Counted from the first letter of the stretch, positions 1 through 10,232 are shown. The stretch is 64,000 nt of DNA from Bog-532 sp965277615 (GCA_965277615.1 CBDIDG010000005.1:558001-622000); one strand, 5' to 3'. Notes: generated by a model from the sequence alone, not told the origin. A program made the numbers and translations.

Positions 1-192
1 CGCGTCCACGTAACCGGCCACGTACGTCAGCCCGTCCGCCGCCGTGATGCGGACCTGATCCCCGGCGATCCGGACCCGCGTGATCGGCTCCCAGCGATCG
101 CGGCCCTGCTCGTCACCCCCGAGATAGATCTCCCACCCCACCCGTTCGAGCAGCTTGCGCCCGTAGCAGTACGCGTCTGGATCGCTCCCCAC
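1..192 (-). CDS. Unrecognised protein, N-terminal fragment (runs off left edge)
   Basis: The minus-strand frame opens with GTG at 192 and stays open to base 1, giving at least 64 residues. It begins MGSDPDAYCYGRKLLERVGW and continues with a plausible globular pattern (WEPITRV, VRITAADG, TYVAGYVDA). An in-frame TGA lies four codons upstream, which fixes the start region. A GGGGGT run about 4-9 bases before the GTG could serve as ribosome binding site. Amino-acid composition and third-position GC look like real coding sequence. The C-terminal part lies outside the window and I do not recognise the family. Confidence 0.5.
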   Translation of the reverse strand, partial: MGSDPDAYCYGRKLLERVGWEIYLGGDEQGRDRWEPITRVRIAGDQVRITAADGLTYVAGYVDA

Positions 193-288
193 GCCAACCC
201 CCGGTCAGCGCAGCTCCCCCGCCGCCCCCGACGAGTCCCCCTGACCTGCGCTTTCACCAAGTGTACGGCCCGCCCCAGCTGGCCCATC

Positions 289-315
289 GGCCCCGTGGGC
301 CCCGTGGGCCCCGTC
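289..315. repeat. 9-bp tandem repeat, three copies
   Basis: Three consecutive copies of GGCCCCGTG (the last ending in C) lie in the intergenic stretch between the left-edge gene fragment and the tRNA-Ser terminator. No function is evident. Confidence 0.6.
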
Positions 316-354
316 GGACTCAGGCGACCCGGCAGCCCGGTGACGCGGAAACAC

Positions 355-393
355 CAGCAGCGGCTCTGCCCGAGAGGGGCAGAGCCGCTGCTG
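355..393 (-). terminator. Hairpin downstream of tRNA-Ser(GCT)
   Basis: A perfect 17-bp inverted repeat (355-371 against 377-393) encloses a 5-base loop. It starts 8 bases past the 3' end of the tRNA on the minus strand. There is no long T-run, only GTGTTT, so it is a hairpin-type actinobacterial terminator or a processing structure for the tRNA transcript. Confidence 0.7.
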
Positions 394-400
394 AGTCGCG

Positions 401-490
401 CGGAGGCTCGGGGATTTGAACCCCGGATGGGCGGTAAACCCAAACCGCATTAGCAGTGCGGCGCCATAGACCGGACTAGGCGAAGCCTCC
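401..490 (-). tRNA. tRNA-Ser (anticodon GCT)
   Basis: On the minus strand the acceptor arm GGAGGCT (490-484) pairs with AGCCTCC (408-402), with discriminator G at 401. The T-arm carries the GGTTCAAATCC consensus, and the anticodon loop CTGCTAA gives anticodon GCT. The long variable arm is typical of serine tRNAs. The CCA end is not encoded. A strong hairpin follows immediately downstream. Confidence 0.95.
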
Positions 491-623
491 AACGGCGGTG
501 CGCGTCAGCTTACCGTGATCCGCCGGTTCGCCAACCAGCGTATCGCCCGGGCCCACCTCATCCAACCGGGATGGGCCAGTCTGGCTGTTCCGGTCGGCCG
601 TCCCAGCCGGGCTGCGGCGCCGG

Positions 624-2261
<1,638 letters not shown>

Positions 2262-2614
2262 GGCCCACCTCCTCGTGGCTATTTCGCTGATATTCCCACA
2301 GCGCGGACGAGGGCACCACGCCAGGATGCGGCGTCCGTCACATCGGGCTGGCCGCCTCGCCGGCCAGCTCGGCCGCGGACCGCTCCGGCAACTCGGTGAC
2401 CGAAACCGGGCCCTGGCCGTGTGTAACCGAAAGTAGCTGCCCGTGCACCTGCACACGTCGCACTTGCGTCGTCACTCAGAGAACAGACCGGTGGCTCGCC
2501 GAGGTTCGGACGTACTTTCGAAAATGCCCGGTGGTTCCTCTGCGTGAACGTTCCAGAAAGGTTGCAAATTCGCTTGACGCAGGCCACTGATAGTAAGCAT
2601 CGTCAAGAGAGTCG
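2262..2614. other. Divergent intergenic region, putative promoters
   Basis: This stretch of about 350 bases separates the divergently transcribed acyl-CoA ligase and cysteine-rich protein genes. It holds no convincing ORF. It contains a TTGACG hexamer near 2574 pointing rightwards and a 23-base stretch at 2512-2534 resembling one upstream of the RsbW-like gene (28587-28609). Base composition is less GC-rich near the right end, as expected for a promoter region. Confidence 0.4.
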
Positions 2615-2635
2615 ATGCAATCCCATGGGGGGCAA

Positions 2636-3847
2636 GTGCGCAGTCTGCGCGGAAATAGCCCGTCCGTTGATAGTGCCACGGACGCTATTGGTCCCGCACG
2701 TTTTGCCCGTCGGCGGCTGCTCAAGGCGGCCGTCTTCGGCTCGCCGGGCTCGCCTGATGACGATCATACGCCTGATGCCGCATACGCCGTGAACAGCGGC
2801 GGGACACATGCAGTTACCGGTAAAGTGCTCGACGTTAGCCCACATATCCTGGTTCTTCAGACTGCGGCCGGCGAAGAGCGGCTCACCCTGGCTGCCTCCA
2901 CGGCCGCCTGGCGCGGGGGGCCGGTTGCCCCAGCCGCGCTTAGGCAAGGCGATAGGGCAATTGTTAAGCGCAATTATGTCCGGAACACGGTTGCTGACCG
3001 TATATGGGCGGAGATCGGCCGGGTGACCGGAACGATCGTGGAGCGCGACGCCGGCACGCTGCTGGTGGACGAGGGCACCGAGCAGGGCCGCAAGATCCTG
3101 GTCATCCCGGATCAGGCCAGCGGCCGGATCCAGGTCCGGTTCCCGCGCCTGCAGCCGGGTTACCTGGTGGACGTCATCGGCCTGCGGCACCCGGGGTTCC
3201 TGGAGGGCCTGATCCCGGCCACCTCGCAACCACCGTACCGGGCTGACCATCCGCCGAGCCCGCCGCTGATCAGCGGCCACATTCCGGACACGATCAGCGG
3301 CACCGCGACCTGGCACGAACCCGGCGAGGAGCCCGAGGACCTGATCGGCCTGGCCTACCCCGCGCTCGACCCGGAGACCGGGTGTGAAGGACACAGCCTG
3401 CCGCCGGCCACGGACGACCTCGGCCTGGCGGCCGAGGCGGGGCGGGGCCACATCGGACGGCACACCCGGGCGTCACTGGCCCGCCTCCAGGCCGGCCAGC
3501 CTGACCCCCGGTACCCGCCTGTGGCCAGCGGCCACGGGCAGTGCTCCGAGGCATACCACGCCGACCAGTTCGCGGTCGACGCGCACCTGGCGGGCCCGGG
3601 CTGTGTCCAGCTGCCGTACTTGTCCCTCGGCAGCATGCTGCGGATCCGCAACGACTGCGCCCAGCGGGCCCGGGACCTGCCGGTGACCAGCTGCGGGGCG
3701 TCGGCCCGGCTGTTCTGCGACCGGTGCGTCACCTGTGGCACGTCCCCGCGAGGCCGGGTGGCCGACCTGACCATGTCCGCGTTCGTCGACCTCGGCGGCG
3801 ACCTCGACCGCGGATGCTTCAACGCGACGATCACGATTGGCGGCTGA
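2636..3847 (+). CDS. Putative Tat-exported cysteine-rich protein
   Basis: About 403 residues of unassigned family. The N-terminus carries an RRR-LLKAA stretch resembling a twin-arginine signal, although the following hydrophobic segment is short. The N-terminal half looks like a small beta domain (VTGKVLDVSPHILVLQTAAG). The C-terminal half is rich in cysteines: GCVQLPY, NDCAQ, TSCGAS, FCDRCVTCG, DRGCFN. These suggest disulfides or a redox or metal site. The GTG at 2636 sits close behind GGGGGG; an ATG at 2615 would add seven residues. The stop is three bases before the start of the MauE-like membrane protein gene, so the two are probably co-expressed and act together in extracytoplasmic redox chemistry (inference). 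Family identity unknown. Confidence 0.75.
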   Translation: MRSLRGNSPSVDSATDAIGPARFARRRLLKAAVFGSPGSPDDDHTPDAAYAVNSGGTHAVTGKVLDVSPHILVLQTAAGEERLTLAASTAAWRGGPVAPAALRQGDRAIVKRNYVRNTVADRIWAEIGRVTGTIVERDAGTLLVDEGTEQGRKILVIPDQASGRIQVRFPRLQPGYLVDVIGLRHPGFLEGLIPATSQPPYRADHPPSPPLISGHIPDTISGTATWHEPGEEPEDLIGLAYPALDPETGCEGHSLPPATDDLGLAAEAGRGHIGRHTRASLARLQAGQPDPRYPPVASGHGQCSEAYHADQFAVDAHLAGPGCVQLPYLSLGSMLRIRNDCAQRARDLPVTSCGASARLFCDRCVTCGTSPRGRVADLTMSAFVDLGGDLDRGCFNATITIGG

Positions 3848-3849
3848 CG

Positions 3850-4947
3850 ATGCCCAGTGCGGTACCCGGCCTAGTACTCAGTGCGATCCGGGAGGTACAG
3901 ATCCCGCTGCTCGCGGTGATGCTGCTGGGTGGGTGCGGGGCCAAGGGCATCCGGGTGCTGAAGAGCCGGGAACTGTCCGTGGCCCTGGGGCCGACGGCCC
4001 TGTTCCCGCTCCGGCTGCGCCGGCCGATCGCGATGGCCATGTGCGCCACCGAGTTCGGGCTGGGCATCGGGCTGATCGTGACGGCCGGAAGGCTGGGGCG
4101 GGGGCTGCCGGCGACGGTCGTGCGCACCGGCGTGAGCCTGCTGTTCCTGATCGCGGTGGGCGCACTGATCGAGCTGCGGGAACGCCGCCCCGACGCGGGC
4201 TGCGGCTGTTTCGGCGACCTGAGCGTGACCCCGGTCGGGGCCCGCACGATCGCCCGCTCCGCGCTACTGGCCGCGGCGGCCATCGTGACCGTGGGCGGAC
4301 CGCCGCTGCAGATGCCGGCCTCCGGCCAGGCGGCGACGCTGTGGGTCGTGACCCTGGTGGCCGAGGTGCTGCTGCTGGCCGCGCTGTCGCCGGAACTGGG
4401 CGAAGTCATGGCCCGGCTCGGCTACTCCGAGCCGTGTGAGGTGCGGCGGATCAGCGTAGACCGGACGCTGGCCGCCCTGACCGGCAGCGCCCCCTGGCGC
4501 CGGTACGCGGGCTTCGTCACCGAGGCGGCGCCGGCCGACATCTGGCGCGAGGGCTGCTGGCGCTACCTGCTCTACCCCGGCGAGACCGGCGACCGCCGCA
4601 TCGACCTCGTTTTCGCGGTCAGCCTGCGGTCACGCCGACCCCAGATCCGGGTGGCCATACTGGACGCGATGACCGACGAGGTCCTCACCGGCGCGCCGCC
4701 GTCCAGCCCCGCCCCGGAGCGGACCGCCGGCCTGCCGGTGCCCGGGCCGGGCCAGCTGCGTCCGCTGCCCGACCTGGACGTCAGCCGCCCGATGGCCGGG
4801 CTGGGCGCCCGGGCCAGCCTGGACGAGCGGGCCCTGCGCCCCACGGGCGGCCTGGACCGCCAGCACCGCCCGGGGGCTCAGCCCCGGCTGGACGCTCAGC
4901 CCCGGGTCGGTGTCCAGGCGCGCCATCGAAGCTCTGCCCCGTTCTAA
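3850..4947 (+). CDS. MauE/DoxX-like redox-associated membrane protein
   Basis: A 365-residue protein whose first 190 residues form four or five hydrophobic segments. It has the CGCFG motif (DAGCGCFGDLSVTPVG near residue 118) typical of MauE-domain proteins, which are thought to support disulfide or electron transfer for exported cofactor proteins. Residues from about 195 onward form a hydrophilic cytoplasmic or external tail with a Pro/Arg-rich end. The ATG lies two bases after the stop of the cysteine-rich protein gene, indicating translational coupling. The quinol or thiol partner is not evident in the sequence. Confidence 0.75.
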   Translation: MPSAVPGLVLSAIREVQIPLLAVMLLGGCGAKGIRVLKSRELSVALGPTALFPLRLRRPIAMAMCATEFGLGIGLIVTAGRLGRGLPATVVRTGVSLLFLIAVGALIELRERRPDAGCGCFGDLSVTPVGARTIARSALLAAAAIVTVGGPPLQMPASGQAATLWVVTLVAEVLLLAALSPELGEVMARLGYSEPCEVRRISVDRTLAALTGSAPWRRYAGFVTEAAPADIWREGCWRYLLYPGETGDRRIDLVFAVSLRSRRPQIRVAILDAMTDEVLTGAPPSSPAPERTAGLPVPGPGQLRPLPDLDVSRPMAGLGARASLDERALRPTGGLDRQHRPGAQPRLDAQPRVGVQARHRSSAPF

Positions 4948-4948
4948 T

Positions 4949-4972
4949 GCTTTATTAAATAAAATCTATAAA
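4949..4972. other. AT-rich island after the MauE-like gene
   Basis: A 24-base stretch containing TTTATTAAATAAAAT lies just after the stop of the MauE-like gene, in a region otherwise about 70 percent GC. It sits between convergent genes. It may be a terminator-like element or an insertion scar; a 12-base core CTTTATTAAATA recurs at about 56.6 kb. Confidence 0.4.
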
Positions 4973-5000
4973 CGCCTAGAGGAGCCAAGAAGAGGCAAGC

Positions 5001-6185
5001 TCAGACCGGCTGGGCGCGCAGGAACTTCCCGAAGTGCGGCACGGTGAACGCGATCACGCCCCGCTCAGAGCTGTAGATCAGGCCCTTTTTGATCAGGCCG
5101 TCGCGGGCGGGCGACAAGCTGGACGGCTTGCGGCCCAGCTCATCGGCCACCGCCGAGGTGGGGACCGGGTCATCGCCCAGCGAGGCCATGGCCCGCATGT
5201 ACTCTCGCTCGGCCGGGGTGGCGCGCTCGTACCGGCTGCCGAAGAAGCCCACCGCGAGCTCACCCTCGGCCTCCGGCGCGGCCACCCGGACGTCGTTGGC
5301 CGTGACCGGGCTGCCGGTGGCCACGTCCCAGGTCACCTTGCCGTAGGCCTGCACGAAGTACGGATAGCCGTCCGCCGCCGCGTACAGCGCGTCCAGCGCG
5401 CCCGGCTCGAACGTGACTTCCTCCCGCTCGGCCGGCGCGAGCAGGGCCAGGTCGGCCGCGGTCCGCTCCAGCCGGTCGATGCGGACGTAGCGGAACAGCC
5501 GCTCCGAATAGCTCTTGCTGGCCGACAGCACCGACGGCAGGTGCGGCAGCCCGGCCCCGACCACGATGAGCGGCCCGCCGTTCTGGGACAGCTCGTGGCA
5601 CGCCGTGCACAGGGCTGAGATATCGGGTGCGGGCACGTCCTGCATCTCGTCGATGAACAGCGCGACGCCCACGCTCAGGTCGGCGGCGACCGACGCGGCG
5701 TCGGTGAACAGCTCGGTCAGGTCGATCTCGATGTCACCGGAGTCAGCCCGGCCCCGCGCGGCCGGGACGTCGATGCCGAACTGGGTGGTGACCGAGCTGC
5801 CCTTCGGGGCCTGCGCATCGCGCAGCGCGAACGCCTTGAGTACGGACAGGAAGTATTCGATCCGGTCCGGCGCGCGGTGCCGGGGGGCCAGCTCCCGCAC
5901 CGCCATGTGCAGGGCCGCGGCCACCGGGCGCCGGACCGACTGCTCGGGCCGGGCCTCGATCTTGCCGGTCCCCCACAGCCGCTGCATGGCCATCGAGCGG
6001 AACGTGTTCAGCAGTACAGTCTTGCCCACACCGCGCAGGCCGGTGAGCACCATGCTGCGTTCGGGGCGGCCGCGGGCGACGCGCTCCAGCACCACCTCGA
6101 ACTGGCTGATTTCGCGATCGCGCCCGGCCAGCTCGGGGGGTCGCTGGCCCGCCCCAGGGGCGTAGGGATTCCTTACCGGGTCCAC
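5001..6185 (-). CDS. AAA+ ATPase, ORC/CDC6-like with C-terminal winged helix
   Basis: A 394-residue P-loop ATPase. Walker A is GLRGVGKT at residues 49-56, Walker B is ALFIDEMQD near 172-180, and a sensor-like GAGLP motif is near 208. The C-terminal 80 residues (REYMRAMASLGDDPVPTSAVADELG, then GLIKKGLIY) resemble a winged-helix DNA-binding domain. The architecture matches the archaeal-ATPase/AAA_16 group often annotated simply as ATP-binding protein. The start is the GTG at 6185; no strong ribosome binding site is visible. It is transcribed toward the MauE-like gene and appears monocistronic. The biological role is unknown. Confidence 0.8.
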   Translation of the reverse strand: MDPVRNPYAPGAGQRPPELAGRDREISQFEVVLERVARGRPERSMVLTGLRGVGKTVLLNTFRSMAMQRLWGTGKIEARPEQSVRRPVAAALHMAVRELAPRHRAPDRIEYFLSVLKAFALRDAQAPKGSSVTTQFGIDVPAARGRADSGDIEIDLTELFTDAASVAADLSVGVALFIDEMQDVPAPDISALCTACHELSQNGGPLIVVGAGLPHLPSVLSASKSYSERLFRYVRIDRLERTAADLALLAPAEREEVTFEPGALDALYAAADGYPYFVQAYGKVTWDVATGSPVTANDVRVAAPEAEGELAVGFFGSRYERATPAEREYMRAMASLGDDPVPTSAVADELGRKPSSLSPARDGLIKKGLIYSSERGVIAFTVPHFGKFLRAQPV

Positions 6186-6299
6186 GCATCGGACTCTATG
6201 ACGCGGTCTAGTGCAATCCTTAGATTTTCGTAGACAGCGCTACCGGCGTGTCGCGCATACCGGCCCGAATCGGGCCGGGGTGGGCGAACCAGGTCCGCG

Positions 6300-7331
6300 T
6301 CAGGACGGCGGCTCGTGGCCGCCCTGGTTGATGCGGGCCAGAAAGGCGTTGTAGGCGGCCAACTGGTCCTCGTCCTCGTCGATGTCGGACGGAGGCCGGG
6401 TGGGCCTGGCTCCGGGTGCACTGGCCGTGACCGCCTCGTGCGATGCCGTGAGCTGCTCCAGATTGACCCGGCGCGCGGTCTCCAGCCAGCCCCGGCTGTC
6501 CACGCTCTGGCTCTGCCGGGTCCAGGCCAGGAAGGTGAACATGATCAGCACGAACATGATGGCCGAGCCGCCGACCCACATCACCGCCCCGCCGATGTGC
6601 ACGTCGTCCACCGGGCTCGGGCCCCAGGTCCGGCTGCGCATGCCCGAGGTGACCGGGAACGGGTCGCTGGAGTAGGAACCAAGCGCCACCCCGGTGAAGG
6701 CGTCCACCGGCATCGCGATGAACAGGAAAATCAGCCGGATCGGGTAGGACAGCCGCCAGCGGATCGGCTCGCTGCCGATCAGCGGCAGCAGGTACAGGTA
6801 ACCGACCACCAGATACAGGCCGTGCTCGGCGTTGTGCACGTTCTCGTGGGTCAGCACCAGGTTCATGAACCCGGTCAGGTGGGTGACGACGATCGTGGCG
6901 GCGTAGGCCGCGATCCCGAACCCCGGGAAGGTCAGCGCGGCGGCGACCCGGGACCGGACGATCCGTATCCCCCACGCATGCAGCGGATTCCGGCTGGCGT
7001 GCAGCAGCAGGGTGACCGGCCGCCCGACGACCAGCAGCGCGGGCGCGACCATGATCAGCAGCAGATGCTGGATCATGTGGTCCCAGAACAGCACGTCGTC
7101 GTAGGTCCCGACGCCGCTCTCGGTAGCCAGCACGATGATCAGCAGGCCGCCCAGGAACACCCCGGTCCGCCACTTGGGCCACGGCCGGGCCGGATGACGA
7201 CGGGCCACCCGGACCACGCCCCACAGGTAGGCCGCGGCCACCAGGACCACCGCCACCGTGACGACCGGGGCCCACTGCCACCGGCCGAGCGCCTCGGAGA
7301 CGCCGAACGGCGGGAGCACGTCGCTTCCCAT
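6300..7331 (-). CDS. Cytochrome c oxidase assembly protein, caa3-type CtaG family
   Basis: A 343-residue polytopic membrane protein with about seven hydrophobic segments. Conserved features of the CtaG_Bacillus/caa3 family are visible: WDHMIQHLLLIM near residues 83-94, the histidine-rich HENVHNAEHG near 162-171, and PVDAFTGVAL. The family is linked to copper delivery or assembly of cytochrome oxidase. The C-terminal 50 residues are hydrophilic and acidic (DIDEDEDQ). It lies 31 bases after the anti-sigma factor gene on the same strand and may be the last gene of that operon, which would place it under envelope-stress control (inference). Confidence 0.85.
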   Translation of the reverse strand: MGSDVLPPFGVSEALGRWQWAPVVTVAVVLVAAAYLWGVVRVARRHPARPWPKWRTGVFLGGLLIIVLATESGVGTYDDVLFWDHMIQHLLLIMVAPALLVVGRPVTLLLHASRNPLHAWGIRIVRSRVAAALTFPGFGIAAYAATIVVTHLTGFMNLVLTHENVHNAEHGLYLVVGYLYLLPLIGSEPIRWRLSYPIRLIFLFIAMPVDAFTGVALGSYSSDPFPVTSGMRSRTWGPSPVDDVHIGGAVMWVGGSAIMFVLIMFTFLAWTRQSQSVDSRGWLETARRVNLEQLTASHEAVTASAPGARPTRPPSDIDEDEDQLAAYNAFLARINQGGHEPPS

Positions 7332-7362
7332 ACCGGCGAGACTACTCGGCGCCCCGGACCGG

Positions 7363-8100
7363 TCAGCTGCTGGTGGTGGTGAAGCTGGCCGTGGCCAGGA
7401 CCGTCCCGCTCAACGTCGTCAGCCGGGCCCCGGTGACCTGGCTCGCCGCGATCGGGTCCGGGCTGCCCCAGGCTCCGTAGCCGCCCTCCAGCCGGAACGA
7501 GCCGATGGTGACGGTGCCGCCACCGCGCGTCTCCAGCTGGCAGATGACGCTGTCGTTGCTGCTGCCGTGGGTGTCGACGGCCATGTACAGCCAGCGCGGG
7601 CTGCCGTCGTAGAGGTAGACCTTCCCCTCGGTCTGGTGCGCGGCGGTGAGCAGCGCAGCCTCCCGCAGCGGCGCCTCGGCGGTGGTGCCACGAGCACCAC
7701 CCGACGGAGCCACCGCCCCGCGCAGCCCCCAGCCGCCGAGACCGCAGGCCACCACGGCCAGCGCGGCCGCGGCCACGGTCAGCATCCGGCGGGTCCAGCG
7801 CTTCGGGCTGCGCTGGCCCTTCGGGGCCGGCTCGCCGCCCGGACTGGCCTGACTGGGTGTGGCCAGGCCGAGCCGGCCCATCACCCGGGACTCGAAACCT
7901 TCGGCCGGCTCCCGGCTGGGCAGCAGCCCGAGCATCTCCTCCCCGGTCAGCGACAGCTGGCGGACGTACTCGCGGCAGGAATCACACTCATCCAGGTGCG
8001 CGACGGCCTGAGCGCGCTCGCGGCCGGTGAGCACCCCGAGAGACAGCTCGGCCGCCACGTCGGCAAACTCGCCGCAGCTCATCTGGTTCTGCTCACTCAT
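7363..8100 (-). CDS. Zinc-binding anti-sigma factor (RskA/ZAS type)
   Basis: A 245-residue single-pass membrane protein. The N-terminal cytoplasmic part has the ZAS signature H35-x3-C39-x2-C42 (HLDECDSC), which binds the cognate sigma factor. One transmembrane helix lies at about 102-122 (TVAAAALAVVACGLGGW). The extracytoplasmic domain of about 120 residues resembles the RskA C-terminal domain (VYLYDGSPRWLYMAVD). Its ATG overlaps the end of the sigma-factor gene by 8 bases, which indicates translational coupling and stoichiometric production of the pair. Confidence 0.88.
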   Translation of the reverse strand: MSEQNQMSCGEFADVAAELSLGVLTGRERAQAVAHLDECDSCREYVRQLSLTGEEMLGLLPSREPAEGFESRVMGRLGLATPSQASPGGEPAPKGQRSPKRWTRRMLTVAAAALAVVACGLGGWGLRGAVAPSGGARGTTAEAPLREAALLTAAHQTEGKVYLYDGSPRWLYMAVDTHGSSNDSVICQLETRGGGTVTIGSFRLEGGYGAWGSPDPIAASQVTGARLTTLSGTVLATASFTTTSS

Positions 8101-8665
8101 CGCCTACATCCTCCCGGAGGTAAGCGGAGCGGAGTTTTTCCATCCCGTCCCTGATCCGAGTCTTCGCCGTGCCGAGAGGTATTCCCTCGGCCTCGGAGAT
8201 CTGCCGTGCCGTCATGCCATAGATACCCGCCATCGCGACCGCCCGAGCCTGCCCGGGGGGCAGATCGGCCAGCGCCTGGCGCAGGCCCTGGGCGCTGTCG
8301 TGGGCCACCGCGAACCGTTCGGGGGTGTCGGTCATCGCGGTCAGCAGAGCCGGCAGGTCCTGGGGGTCCACCGGCGTCGACGTGCGGGCCCGTAGCACGT
8401 CGACGGCCAGGTTATGGGCGATGGTGGACAGCCACGCTCGTACCGACCCGCGCCGGGTGTCGAAGACCTGCGCGTGCCGCCAGGCTCGTTCGAACGTCTG
8501 CTGGGCGACGTCCTCGGCCGTGGTCGGGTCGCCGAGCACGGTCACGGCGACGCCGAACACCACCCGCTGGAAGCGCCGTACGAAGGCCAGCGACAGCTCG
8601 GCGTCCCCAGTGCCCAGTCCCGCTAGGAGCGTCTCGTCCGGCAGCCGGTCGGCTGGGATTCCCAT
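8093..8665 (-). CDS. ECF RNA polymerase sigma factor (SigK/SigL-like)
   Basis: About 190 residues with the two ECF domains. Region 2 contains GDPTTAEDVAQQTFERAWRH, and region 4 contains the helix-turn-helix YGMTARQISEAEGIPLGTAKTRI. It directs RNA polymerase to promoters that probably include its own operon. The ATG at 8665 is chosen; a GTG at 8674 is possible, and no clear Shine-Dalgarno distinguishes them. The stop overlaps the anti-sigma factor start. Upstream on the same strand are a membrane protein and a COG4315-type lipoprotein, so the regulon is likely envelope-related. Confidence 0.9.
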   Translation of the reverse strand: MGIPADRLPDETLLAGLGTGDAELSLAFVRRFQRVVFGVAVTVLGDPTTAEDVAQQTFERAWRHAQVFDTRRGSVRAWLSTIAHNLAVDVLRARTSTPVDPQDLPALLTAMTDTPERFAVAHDSAQGLRQALADLPPGQARAVAMAGIYGMTARQISEAEGIPLGTAKTRIRDGMEKLRSAYLREDVGDE

Positions 8666-8748
8666 CCTCTGCACACTGTCTGATACGCGCGGGCGGGTCC
8701 AGGGGATTGCCGTACTCGCGGAAGACTTTTCCCGGGCCGGCGCTGCGG

Positions 8749-9306
8749 TCAGGTCGGGGGCGGTGATGCCCGCCCGGCGTCGCCGGCCGGCAGCCGGCGC
8801 CACGGCCGGGAGGCCAGCACCAGCGCGGCCGCGATCAGCAGCACGGCCCCGCCCACGAACTCCTCGATCAGCGATGATTTCGCGTAGGGGACGAGCAGAC
8901 TGTCCTTGAACCCGAACAGGCCGAAGTTCACGCTGAGCAGCAGGCCGGCCGCGGTGGCGATGCAGAAGGCGGCGCCCGCCAGGATCAGCCCCAGGCGACG
9001 GAACACACCGAGGGCCAGCGCGAGCAGGATGCCCACGATCCCCTGAGCCAGGAACAGCGGCCCGATGACCGAGATGTGCTCGTAGTTGCCGTAGATCTTC
9101 AGGTGGATGAGGGCCGAGAGCAGCACCAGGACCGCCCCGGCCACCGCCACGACATTGGCCGCCCACCGCAGCGCGGGCGGAGCCGCCTTGGCCGGGCCCC
9201 AGCTCGCGGCCCAGAGCAGCCGGCGGGGCGAGAGCGACGCGTGGCCGGCGGGCGCCGGGTGCGACGCGCTGGCCGGGCCCGTGCTGGCCGGATTAGTGCT
9301 GGTCAT
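8749..9306 (-). CDS. Four-helix membrane protein of unknown function
   Basis: A 185-residue protein with a Pro/Ala/Ser-rich cytoplasmic head of about 45 residues, then four predicted transmembrane helices (VVAVAGAVLVLLSALIHL; ISVIGPLFLAQGIVGILLAL; GLILAGAAFCIATAAGLLL; FVGGAVLLIAAALVLA). The start at 9306 follows an AAAGAGGA ribosome binding site; an ATG at 9345 is also in frame. It lies in an apparent operon between the lipoprotein gene and the ECF sigma/anti-sigma pair. Similar small membrane proteins occur next to ECF sigma genes in actinobacteria, but no function is known to me. Confidence 0.75.
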   Translation of the reverse strand: MTSTNPASTGPASASHPAPAGHASLSPRRLLWAASWGPAKAAPPALRWAANVVAVAGAVLVLLSALIHLKIYGNYEHISVIGPLFLAQGIVGILLALALGVFRRLGLILAGAAFCIATAAGLLLSVNFGLFGFKDSLLVPYAKSSLIEEFVGGAVLLIAAALVLASRPWRRLPAGDAGRASPPPT

Positions 9307-9348
9307 ACCGGAATCCTCTTTCGCGTGGTTCGTGTCGGAGGTCATGGC

Positions 9349-10005
9349 TCAGTACCCGTATCTGCCGGAGCCACCGGAACCGGAGCTCGAGCTAGAGCCG
9401 GAATTGGAGTTGGCCCTGGCCGCCTTGGCCGTCACCGGGTTACCGGCGGCGTTCAGCACGTACCAGGTACCGCCGAAACTGGTCTGCGCCTGGCCGTGGG
9501 CCACCCCGGCGGCACCGGAGTCGCCGGCGAACGTGTACAGCGGCCAGCCGTTGTAGGTGACTTCCATCGCACCGCTGGCGCCCTTGACCGTGCCGAGCAG
9601 CGAGGACTGAACCCCGGTGCCGGCCTTGGCCGCGGTGGTGCCGCTGGGCAGGGTGGTCTCAGGCCAGACCTGGGTGCAGCCGTTGCTCGCCGTACAGGTG
9701 ATCTTGCCGCCCTTTTCCGAGGTCAGCAGGTAGAGGGTCTGCCCCTTGCCGTTGACCAGCACGGTGCCGACTCCGGACACGTTCCTCGTGCTCACGGTCA
9801 CGGCGGAGGACGACGTAGCCCCGGCCGCTCCGGCCGACGCACTGCTGGCGGCCGAGCTCGGGCTGGCACTCGAGCCGGACCCGGAAGCTGACGTACCGGC
9901 CGAGGCACCACAGGCGGCCACGGCGACAGCGGCGCCGAAAATTACGCCACCACCCAGCAGTCGGCGTGCTGTTGAGCCAGAATGGGGGCGGACGGTGTTG
10001 CTCAC
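9349..10005 (-). CDS. Secreted lipoprotein with COG4315-type repeats
   Basis: A 218-residue exported lipoprotein. The signal peptide ends in the lipobox AVAAC (Cys32), followed by a Ser/Ala-rich linker. Two copies of the Lipoprotein_15 (PF03640-like) repeat are visible: GKGQTLYLLTSEKGG...CTQVWPE and GAMEVTYNGWPLYTFAGD...FGGTWYVLNA. The tail is Gly/Ser/Tyr-rich. The GTG start has AGAAGGAAG eight bases upstream. It is first in the sigma/anti-sigma operon and is a likely direct target of that sigma factor. The molecular function of the family is unknown. Confidence 0.85.
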   Translation of the reverse strand: MSNTVRPHSGSTARRLLGGGVIFGAAVAVAACGASAGTSASGSGSSASPSSAASSASAGAAGATSSSAVTVSTRNVSGVGTVLVNGKGQTLYLLTSEKGGKITCTASNGCTQVWPETTLPSGTTAAKAGTGVQSSLLGTVKGASGAMEVTYNGWPLYTFAGDSGAAGVAHGQAQTSFGGTWYVLNAAGNPVTAKAARANSNSGSSSSSGSGGSGRYGY

Positions 10006-10232
10006 GAGAGAAACTTCCTTCTGAGGTTGCGCAGAGCTTCAAGGTGTTTCCCTTAGTTACGGGCTCCGGCCCCGAGGAGATTGCCGTCCGTCACAGACGT
10101 TGCCGCCGGGGGGCAGGCCAGACAGATCTGGCCGGAGACAACCGCACGTGGCGGCACGGTCCGTAACATAACCGGCTAATGATTACTCTCCGGTGATGGC
10201 CCGGTTCCAACTATTTCAGGCAAAATGAGGCG

